A stretch of DNA of 11,818 nt from Chitinophagaceae bacterium (lineage in GTDB: Bacteria; Bacteroidota; Bacteroidia; Chitinophagales; Chitinophagaceae). The position numbers and the translations under genes are program-made. Position 1 is the stretch's first letter. Each line of letters starts with the position of its first letter. The stretch spans positions 1 to 11,818 of the forward strand of contig JAJAZO010000461.1 of NCBI GenBank assembly GCA_026785745.1, written 5' to 3'. The notes below the pieces were generated by a model. It ran no database searches. It had not been told where the DNA came from and was given only the letters and a program-made list of their open reading frames with translations. This document shows, piece by piece, positions 5,871 to 11,818 of this stretch.

Positions 5871-8282
5871 TTAAAGCTTCATTCGCTTTGCCAGCAGGCT
5901 GCTGCTGCCAAAAGTGATAAGCAGGATGCTGAGAGAGCTGCTCGGCATCAGTATAGCTGCGACCAACGGAGAAAGATTGCCCTGCACAGCAAAGAATAAG
6001 CCGATAATATTATAGACGATTGACAGTACAAAGCTTGCTATTATAATATTCCTGTTGGCCCGGCAGAGTTGAATGAACTTGTTTAGGCGGGATAATTGTT
6101 TTGCTTCAATAATCGCATCGCTGGAAGGGGTGAAGTTATTAGTCTGTTCTGCTACCGCAATTCCAATATCACTTTGCTTTAAGGCACCAGCATCATTCAG
6201 CCCATCACCTATCATCATCACTTTTTCTCCGTGCTGTTGCAAATGCTGTATGTATTGAAGTTTATCCTCCGGCTTTTGATGAAATAACAGGGTGGCTTTT
6301 TTGCCCAGCAACCTTTGCAGATTTTCTTTTTCTGCTTCATTATCGCCAGATAAAACAGACAAACGATAATTGCCTTTCAGCTTTTTTAATAAATCAGGAA
6401 TTGCTTCCCGGTAATGGTTACTAAAAAGAAAATATCCATACAGTTTGTTTTCAATATTGATAAAAATAGCGGTGCCGGTCTGTCTTTCTGCAATGCCCGT
6501 TACAAATTTGCAGGAACCCAATTTCAATAAATCATCATTTGCAAAACCTTCAATGCCCTGTCCCGTTGTTTCTTTAAATCCTGCTACGTCGGTTCTTTTT
6601 TCGGTAGAAAGATGTTTAGCCAGTGCTTTACTCAACGGATGAGAGGAACAGGCTGCTAATGCAGCTACTTGTTGTTGCTGGTAAGCAGTTAACTCAGTTC
6701 CTTTATAGGAAATATTTTGTTGTTGGGTTGTAGTCAGCGTTCCTGTTTTGTCAAAAACAATATGCGTTGCCTTTGCCACGTCATCAATAGTCTGGGCACT
6801 TCGCAGGTAAAAATGGTTCCTGCCTAATATGCGGAGAATATTTCCGTTGGTAAATGTATTGGACAAAAGCAGGGCACAGGGGCAGGCAATAATAAAAATG
6901 GATGTAACGGCCGGCCATAATCTTGCCGGATCATTTATTTGCCAGTACACAGCTGTTGCAATAGCGATAGACAAAACGATATAAGTGAAATAGCGGCTGA
7001 GTAAATGAACGAATGAAACGCTTTTCGACTGCTCCTCTTTCTTCACCCCGATATCTATCTGGGCATCCTTATTCCAGAGTTTGGTAAGATAACTTTGGGC
7101 CACTTCTTTCACCACCAGTATTTCAATATTGCCACCTGTTTGCTTGCCTCCGGCATAAACAAGTTCACCCACTTCTTTTAGTACAGGCAATGATTCGCCG
7201 GTAACAAAACTGTAATCAATAAAAGCCTTTCCTTTTGTCAATATGCCATCGGCAGGAATTAATTCTTCATTATGAATCAGCAAAGTATCACCAGGTTTTA
7301 TGTCTGGTAATGCAGTGGGTATTTCTTTTTCTTCTTTTAATACGGAAATAGCAATCGGAAAATAAGAAGTATAATCCCGTTCAAATGATAATTGACGATA
7401 GGTTTTATCCTGCAAAATTCTTCCGGCTAACATAAAGAAAACAATACCTGTCATGGAGTCAAAATAACCGCCACCAATGCCACTGATAACTTCATAGGCA
7501 CTGCGGATAAAAGTAATAATGATGGCCAAAGCAATTGGGGCATCAATATTCAGGACTTTGTGTTTCAGGCTTTTCCACGATGAAGTATAAAAGGGGAGAG
7601 CTGAGTATAATAAAACCGGAATAGCCAAACCAAAATTTATCCAACGGAAAATACTCCGAAGGCCCGTTTCACTTGCATCAATGCCAAGGTATTCGGGAAA
7701 ACTCATCAGCATGATATTGCCAAAGCAGAAACCGGCAATACCAAGCTGATACACCATGCTTTTATTAATGGCCGGTCTTTTCTCTTTCAAATCATTCAGG
7801 CTGATGTATGGCTCATAACCAATGCTAGTTAAGGTCTCGGCTACTTTTCGCAGACTTGTTTGCCCGGTCAGCAAAACAATATCAACTTCTTTTCGGGTAA
7901 AATTTACTTTGCTTGATATAACACCATCATTAAGCCGGTACAGATTTTCCAGCAAGTAAAGACAGGAGCTACAGTGTATTTGCGGCAGGTAGAATGTTAC
8001 ATGCACCTGTTTATCATCCCTGAAACTGAGAAGTTGTACCTGTATTTTCTCATCATCCAAAAAAGCGAATTTATCTTTCCTCAATTTTATCTGCTGGCTG
8101 ATGCCGGGGTTTTCGTTCAGATTATAGTATTCGCAGAGGTCGCTTTGGTTCAGTATCTGGTACACCATCTTGCATCCTTCACAGCAAAAATTTTTCTCTT
8201 GCCGCTGAATCCTTTCGTTGGGGCAAGTTTCACCGCAATGGTAACACTGAGTTTTTTTAGCTGTAAGGTCGGGTGAAGGCAT
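5871..8282 (-). CDS. ccoI: CcoI/FixI copper-transporting P1B-type ATPase
   Basis: Heavy-metal P-type ATPase of 803 aa that exports copper across the inner membrane for cbb3 oxidase maturation. The N-terminal cysteine-rich domain (C13, C16, C20, C33, C34, C37) is the metal-binding domain typical of FixI-type ATPases. It is followed by an HMA-like domain with HCSSC at 103-107. The core shows TGES (361-364), the intramembrane CPC motif (467-469), phosphorylation site DKTGT (D511), HP (548-549) and GDGLND (692-697). Eight membrane segments are plausible, the last pair at about 746-768 and 772-790. All catalytic motifs are intact and the length is normal. It is the first cco gene, set off from ric by 105 nt and from ccoS by 109 nt, each gap with its own FNR-like site, so it may be a separate transcription unit. 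The start at 8282 places the Cys-rich domain correctly. Confidence 0.96.
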   Translation of the reverse strand: MPSPDLTAKKTQCYHCGETCPNERIQRQEKNFCCEGCKMVYQILNQSDLCEYYNLNENPGISQQIKLRKDKFAFLDDEKIQVQLLSFRDDKQVHVTFYLPQIHCSSCLYLLENLYRLNDGVISSKVNFTRKEVDIVLLTGQTSLRKVAETLTSIGYEPYISLNDLKEKRPAINKSMVYQLGIAGFCFGNIMLMSFPEYLGIDASETGLRSIFRWINFGLAIPVLLYSALPFYTSSWKSLKHKVLNIDAPIALAIIITFIRSAYEVISGIGGGYFDSMTGIVFFMLAGRILQDKTYRQLSFERDYTSYFPIAISVLKEEKEIPTALPDIKPGDTLLIHNEELIPADGILTKGKAFIDYSFVTGESLPVLKEVGELVYAGGKQTGGNIEILVVKEVAQSYLTKLWNKDAQIDIGVKKEEQSKSVSFVHLLSRYFTYIVLSIAIATAVYWQINDPARLWPAVTSIFIIACPCALLLSNTFTNGNILRILGRNHFYLRSAQTIDDVAKATHIVFDKTGTLTTTQQQNISYKGTELTAYQQQQVAALAACSSHPLSKALAKHLSTEKRTDVAGFKETTGQGIEGFANDDLLKLGSCKFVTGIAERQTGTAIFINIENKLYGYFLFSNHYREAIPDLLKKLKGNYRLSVLSGDNEAEKENLQRLLGKKATLLFHQKPEDKLQYIQHLQQHGEKVMMIGDGLNDAGALKQSDIGIAVAEQTNNFTPSSDAIIEAKQLSRLNKFIQLCRANRNIIIASFVLSIVYNIIGLFFAVQGNLSPLVAAILMPSSSLSILLITFGSSSLLAKRMKL

Positions 8283-8387
8283 AGGTTTCCCACAATAAGG
8301 TGCTAAAGTACCTGCTCCTGTAAATGGTAAGGGTGAGTAACTTCAAAGGCTAACCTGATTTATATCAGTTACAGTGATTTGTTCCAA
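8283..8387 (-). promoter_or_regulatory. Likely promoter region of ccoI
   Basis: A 105-nt gap between the ric stop and the ccoI start. It holds the palindrome at 8355-8368 and, on the minus strand, TACTTTAG at 8310-8303, one mismatch from the Bacteroidota -7 consensus TAnnTTTG. The TACTTT begins 45 nt from the palindrome edge, exactly as upstream of ccoS. A TTTG at 8347-8344 is too far away to be a normal -33 element. No terminator-like hairpin with a U tract is seen after ric, so read-through from the nos-ric genes remains possible. Confidence 0.5.
8355..8368. promoter_or_regulatory. FNR/CRP-like palindrome upstream of ccoI
   Basis: CTGAT-TTAT-ATCAG, a perfect 5+5 palindrome with a 4-base spacer that differs from the FNR consensus TTGAT-N4-ATCAA only at the two outermost bases. 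Its edge is 73 nt before the ccoI ATG. The geometry (centre about 62 nt before the presumed transcription start) would fit class I activation. The binder is inferred to be a Crp/Fnr-family protein. Confidence 0.68.
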
Positions 8388-9125
8388 TTAGTTTAAGGAG
8401 CAGCTATTTGTTACATTAAATAATTTCAAGGCTTTTGGAAACAGGATATTGTTTTCCAGGTGTACATGCCTGTGTAAGTCAAGTTCAAAAGCCTCTAATG
8501 CAGCATAAATAAGGCGATAAGTAGTGCAGGCATCAACAGGCGGAGTAAAATTGTCTGTTAGATTCCTTATTTCTGCAAGCAAACTACCTGCATGGTCATG
8601 TTCCTGTTCCATCATATTAATAGGAGAAAGGAGGTAAGTATGGTTGATAATGATTTCTTTTCCTTCATTCACTATCTTTTCCACCTCTTTAATCCGGGGA
8701 AATAAAACTAATTCCTCTTTTTGCATGTGATGTTCCATTTCTTCTTTGACTGCTGTAAATAACTGAAGAACTTTTATCATTTCTGGATGCCGGTCGCCAT
8801 GTTTGGAAGCTACTTTTTGTAAATATCCAAGAATGGCAGGTGATTCTTTTTTCACAAAACTGTGATGAATTAAAACAATGTATTCTGACAATTGAGCAAG
8901 TGATAGCCTGTTATAATCAACATCTGAAGAAGAACTATTTACCTGTTCTGTTGTTTGCAGCTCAGAAATAACTTCTTCAATTTTTAATTCCTTTTCGGTG
9001 CAGGCCTCTTGCAGGCTTCTTTTCCCTTTGCAGCAAAAGTCCAGATGATATTTTTCAAATACCATAGCAGCCCGGTGATTGTTATTTACAATTTGTGCCA
9101 GGCTTTTTGTCATTAAATCGTTCAT
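8388..9125 (-). CDS. ric: Ric/ScdA/YtfE/DnrN family di-iron iron-sulfur cluster repair protein
   Basis: Cytosolic protein of 245 aa that repairs Fe-S clusters damaged by nitric oxide or oxidants. The N-terminal ScdA_N domain contains the conserved DFCCKGKRSLQEAC (residues 29-42). A hemerythrin-like four-helix domain follows, with probable di-iron ligands H87 or H88, H133 and E137 (HMQKEE), H176 (EQEHDHAG), and H220 and E224 (HVHLENNILFP). This is the full set expected from YtfE. Start is the ATG at 9125; the Met at codon 5 is possible but would trim the conserved N terminus. It begins 30 nt after nosY and is probably co-transcribed with the nos genes, linking denitrification intermediates with NO defence. 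The next gene, ccoI, has its own promoter-like gap. Confidence 0.94.
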   Translation of the reverse strand: MNDLMTKSLAQIVNNNHRAAMVFEKYHLDFCCKGKRSLQEACTEKELKIEEVISELQTTEQVNSSSSDVDYNRLSLAQLSEYIVLIHHSFVKKESPAILGYLQKVASKHGDRHPEMIKVLQLFTAVKEEMEHHMQKEELVLFPRIKEVEKIVNEGKEIIINHTYLLSPINMMEQEHDHAGSLLAEIRNLTDNFTPPVDACTTYRLIYAALEAFELDLHRHVHLENNILFPKALKLFNVTNSCSLN

Positions 9126-9155
9126 GGTAGTTTCTTTTATTGTGAAGTAATAGGG

Positions 9156-9923
9156 TTATAAATCTTTTTTCCTGAACTTCCTTACCGCCAGCCATAACGG
9201 AATAAGAATCCAGAGTAACATAATGCCGGCTGTAAAAATGATGCCGGTACCACTGCCAAAGAAATCTTTATACAAAGCACCGGTATAACCCATCAATGCG
9301 CTGATATCCATTTTGAGCATGATAAAAATGCGGCCAAGGTCAATAGGGTTAAGGGCAGAAAGTAAGAGAGTGAGTTTTTCTAATGGGTAATCACTAAAGG
9401 AAAATAAAATTAAGAGAACAAGGCCGTCATAAATCAATGCAAAATAAAACCAGAGCAATAATGCAAAACCAATACCTCTTGCTTTGTCTCTTGCCACTAC
9501 GGATGCAAAAAAGGCAATAGAAGTGAATACGAGAGTCAGTGACATTCCGGTAAATAGTAAAGCAAAACCTGTAGCATCTGGGGAGAACAATAGAACGGGG
9601 ATGCCAACACCAAGAAAGAAAGCACTCAGCAGTGAAATGCTTACACCTGAGAACTCACTCATTAAAATCCTGGTACGGCTCATCGGTTGCGATGACATCA
9701 ACTCGATAAATTCATAGGAGTTATAATAATGAATAGTGGTAAAAATGAGGCTTACCAGAGGCAGTACTATCAGAACGATGTTTAACAGGCTCAGCATGGC
9801 CTTGCTGCTATTCTCTTCCATCTGAAACATACTGAGAGAGACAACAAAAAGAAATAAAGTATAAGCGATGATAATCTTATTTCTCAGTATATCGTACAGC
9901 ACATATTTAGAAAGCTTCATCAT
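9156..9923 (-). CDS. nosY: NosY-type ABC-2 permease for nitrous oxide reductase maturation
   Basis: Membrane component of the NosDFY transporter, 255 aa. Six hydrophobic segments are visible at about residues 18-33, 46-66, 92-113, 119-143, 150-176 and 225-247. The motif NPIDLGRIFIMLKMDISALMG (starting at residue 192) is characteristic of NosY. With NosF and NosD it supports assembly of the copper centre of N2O reductase in the periplasm. The start is MM at 9923; the second Met is equally possible. It lies 33 nt after nosF, and the gap contains a G+C-rich hairpin and an unusually strong purine run (GGAGGGG) just upstream of the start. ric follows after 30 nt. Confidence 0.9.
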   Translation of the reverse strand: MMKLSKYVLYDILRNKIIIAYTLFLFVVSLSMFQMEENSSKAMLSLLNIVLIVLPLVSLIFTTIHYYNSYEFIELMSSQPMSRTRILMSEFSGVSISLLSAFFLGVGIPVLLFSPDATGFALLFTGMSLTLVFTSIAFFASVVARDKARGIGFALLLWFYFALIYDGLVLLILFSFSDYPLEKLTLLLSALNPIDLGRIFIMLKMDISALMGYTGALYKDFFGSGTGIIFTAGIMLLWILIPLWLAVRKFRKKDL

Positions 9924-9956
9924 AACCCCTCCTGCCTCCCCTGATGGGGAGAATTT
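9924..9956 (-). repeat. G+C-rich hairpin between nosF and nosY
   Basis: CTCCCC (9936-9941), loop TGAT, GGGGAG (9946-9951): a perfect 6-bp stem with a 4-base loop, in otherwise A+T-rich surroundings. A further CCCCTCC block (9925-9931) adds G-rich sequence next to the nosY start on the transcript, where AGGAGGGG looks like a strong ribosome binding site. It is not followed by a U tract, so it is not a terminator. Similar CCCCTCC/GGGGAG hairpins occur between genes in Bacteroidota genomes, so it may be a dispersed intergenic repeat; that last point is from memory. Confidence 0.5.
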
Positions 9957-10724
9957 TTAATAGATTTTTCCATCATTTTTTATTTCAAGCATTTTATCAA
10001 TCCATTCGCTGTTGAATTGTTCACCTCTCATAATCCTTGCAATGGCTTTTCCCAATCTCAATTCGCCGGTTTCTTCCTGCAATGCTTCCATGTCTTTAAA
10101 GAACTGCACTTTTCCTTCCTGCATATACATGATGTGGGTAGTGAGTTCGTCAAGGTCACTGAGAATATGCGAAGTGATAAGTATCAGCTTATTCTTTTTC
10201 TTTTCAACAAGAATCTTTTCTTTTAATATTTCTGAGGACAAGGGATCTAAACCTGCAGTTGGTTCATCAAGAATAAGAATAGCGGGGTCAAAAAGAAAAG
10301 CAACGGCTGCACTTACTTTTTGACGGGTACCGCCACTCAAAGTCCGCATAGGTTTTTCAAATATCTTTTCTAATTCAAATTTTTCTATTAATGTTTTATC
10401 TAATTTCTCTTCCGCTATGTTGCGTATATTTTGCAGCATTGTAAATAACTGCCCCACTTTCATATTATCAGGATAGCGGCCAATCTGTGGCATATACCCT
10501 ATTTTTTTCCGGTAAGAGTGATCGCTGGTAATAAGTTGCTCATCTACATAAATCTTTCCGCTATCGGGCCGTACCATACCAAGTATGGATTTAATCAGTG
10601 TCGTCTTACCCGAACCATTGGGTCCGATAAGTGATACAACCTGTCCTTTGGCAAATGATGCTGTTATATTATCCAGCACCTGTAGTTTACGGAAGCGTTT
10701 ATTAATATTTTCAATCCTAATCAT
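9957..10724 (-). CDS. nosF: NosF-type ABC transporter ATPase
   Basis: Nucleotide-binding subunit of the NosDFY transporter, 255 aa, cytoplasmic. Walker A GPNGSGKT is at residues 34-41, the Q-loop glutamine at about 80 (YMPQIGRYP), the signature LSGGTRQK at 129-136, Walker B with the catalytic Glu at 150-154 (LILDE), the D-loop AGLDP at 157-161 and the switch His at 186 (TSHILSDLDEL). All are intact. The start ATG overlaps the nosD stop as ATGA (10721-10724), which implies translational coupling and agrees with the conserved nosD-nosF-nosY order. On sequence alone it is a generic ABC-2 type ATPase; the neighbours identify it as NosF. Confidence 0.94.
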   Translation of the reverse strand: MIRIENINKRFRKLQVLDNITASFAKGQVVSLIGPNGSGKTTLIKSILGMVRPDSGKIYVDEQLITSDHSYRKKIGYMPQIGRYPDNMKVGQLFTMLQNIRNIAEEKLDKTLIEKFELEKIFEKPMRTLSGGTRQKVSAAVAFLFDPAILILDEPTAGLDPLSSEILKEKILVEKKKNKLILITSHILSDLDELTTHIMYMQEGKVQFFKDMEALQEETGELRLGKAIARIMRGEQFNSEWIDKMLEIKNDGKIY

Positions 10725-11818
10725 AGTTTAAGCGATTTCATCAGGGGCGATTTGTCAACCAGGTTTTCAGGAGTAAGGCTTGGTATGGCTTTTTCTGCTT
10801 TGTCTAATAATTGTACGGTAAAGCTTCTCAGCAGCATCAGTGCATAAGGATTTTGTTCTATAATCATTGAATACATGCTGACGGGGTGATAAGGAATGTC
10901 GCCAATGCCATCTTTATTGATGTCGTAGCCTTCATATTTATCCCAGTAATTATTGTAAAAATTATTCAGTGAGATAGAACCGTTGGTGCCAATATCAAAA
11001 CTGTTGCCGGTAAAATTGTTGTTGTGGAAATTATTGTCTTCACAGCTTGCCTGCACTTTAAGTGCCCAGCCATTCCCGTTGAAAATATTCCTTTCAATAT
11101 TAATGCGACTGGTCCCTTCCAAATGAATACCAACTGTGTTCCTCAAAAAAGTATTATGAAGGATATAGCTGTCAGAAATGTCTTTTAGTAAGATGCCATA
11201 CGAAGACGGTCCCCAGTTTTGTTCAAAGTGGTTATTTTCCATCTTTACTTTTTTTGAATACATCACGGCAACTCCTGCACCATTATTTCGAAAAGTGTTG
11301 TTGAAGTAGGTGTCATCATTGGAAAACATAAAGTGAAGACCGTACCTGATATTTTTTTCGCTCAGGTTGTTACGGATGGTAGAGGAACTGACAAATTCAA
11401 AATAGATACCGTCCCGCTGCCCCTGAATATGATTGTTTTCGATTACAGCATGACTGGATTTCCAGAGATGGATGCCGTTCCCGGTCAGTTGTTCTGATTT
11501 TGGTGAGCCGGATATATAATTATTTCTGATATAGGCATAAGCCGTATTAGAAATATGAATGGCAAAATAGGCATCGTATATATAATTATTCTCTATAATG
11601 ATGTTGGAGGCATCTACTAATTTGATGGAAGCATAATCATTCATGGCTGAATAACCGGAATTACGGAAATGGATTCCTTTTATGGTGATGTTCTTTCCGC
11701 TGATAAGTAATATTTCATATTTTTTTTCTCCGTCAAGAATGGGGTTATTCTGTCCAATGATAGTAATAGATTTGGTTACTGTCATACTTCCTTCTTTGTA
11801 AATTCCGGGTTGTAACAG
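10721..11818 (-). CDS. nosD: NosD, periplasmic copper-maturation protein of N2O reductase (5' end outside window)
   Basis: The reading frame is open to the right edge, so the gene is 5'-truncated: 365 residues are visible. The Met encoded at 11785 is internal, because the in-frame upstream codons encode LLQPGIYKEGS, the normal start of a NosD beta-helix after its signal peptide. The protein is a right-handed parallel beta-helix with many Asn-rich CASH repeats (for example IIIENNYIYD, AVIENNHIQG, VKMENNHFEQN). Near the end is GYDINKDGIGDIPYHP (visible residues 297-312), a NosD hallmark, and the C terminus keeps IPSLTPENLVDKSPL. NosD works in the periplasm with NosFY and the copper donor NosL to build the copper site of NosZ. 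About 40 to 60 N-terminal residues, including the export signal, are probably missing from view. Confidence 0.95.
   Translation of the reverse strand: MLQPGIYKEGSMTVTKSITIIGQNNPILDGEKKYEILLISGKNITIKGIHFRNSGYSAMNDYASIKLVDASNIIIENNYIYDAYFAIHISNTAYAYIRNNYISGSPKSEQLTGNGIHLWKSSHAVIENNHIQGQRDGIYFEFVSSSTIRNNLSEKNIRYGLHFMFSNDDTYFNNTFRNNGAGVAVMYSKKVKMENNHFEQNWGPSSYGILLKDISDSYILHNTFLRNTVGIHLEGTSRINIERNIFNGNGWALKVQASCEDNNFHNNNFTGNSFDIGTNGSISLNNFYNNYWDKYEGYDINKDGIGDIPYHPVSMYSMIIEQNPYALMLLRSFTVQLLDKAEKAIPSLTPENLVDKSPLMKSLKL

Noticed and set aside
7974..8276. 100-codon plus-strand ORF opposite the ccoI 5' end
   Set aside because: It is antisense to the conserved metal-binding domains of CcoI; hydrophobic residues come from the complementary strand and there is no family match.
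10721..11785. nosD beginning at the ATG at 11785
   Set aside because: The frame stays open to the window edge and encodes LLQPGIYKEGS before that Met, matching the expected NosD sequence; the true start is outside the window.

Overview
The window reads as chromosomal DNA of a Bacteroidota bacterium, most likely in or near the Chitinophagaceae. Four things suggest this: A+T-rich DNA, almost no Shine-Dalgarno signals, a fused CcoN-CcoO oxidase gene with a single-haem CcoP, and NosD/NosF/NosY of the type found in Bacteroidota nitrous oxide reductase clusters. The phylum call is from recognised family features, not a search. Every supported gene lies on the minus strand, so transcription runs from high to low coordinates.

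Right part (11818 to 9156): the end of a nos cluster. nosD runs off the right edge and lacks its 5' end. It overlaps nosF by 4 nt (ATGA), and nosY follows. NosDFY is the periplasmic protein plus ABC transporter that matures the copper centre of nitrous oxide reductase. nosZ itself is not in the window. A small G+C-rich hairpin sits between nosF and nosY. Thirty nt after nosY comes ric (ScdA/YtfE/DnrN family), a di-iron protein that repairs Fe-S clusters after nitrosative or oxidative damage.

Left part (8282 to 1): a cbb3-type cytochrome c oxidase cluster in the order ccoI (copper P-type ATPase), ccoS, ccoN-ccoO fusion, ccoQ, ccoP, ccoG, ccoH, then the first 44 codons of a SafE/TauE-like membrane protein. 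From ccoS onward the genes are packed within 10 to 34 nt of each other or overlap, so they probably form one operon. ccoI and ccoS each have their own upstream gap of about 105 nt. Each gap carries an FNR/CRP-like palindrome (CTGAT-N4-RTCAG) 71 to 73 nt before the start codon, with a TACTTT element at exactly the same spacing from the palindrome in both.

The genes fit one job: respiration at low oxygen with N2O as an alternative acceptor. Both terminal enzymes need copper maturation (NosDFY; CcoI, CcoG and probably the SafE-like protein), with Ric protecting iron centres from NO.

The main surprise is in ccoNO. A TAA codon at 3794-3796 interrupts the cytochrome c domain of the CcoO part at a position where the family has Leu. 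The frame on both sides is otherwise intact, so one TTA-to-TAA change explains it. The product would keep the CxxCH haem site but lose the distal Met ligand. This is a fresh nonsense mutation or a sequencing error.

No intergenic stretch exceeds about 110 nt. I see no RNA genes, CRISPR arrays, insertion sequences or phage genes.
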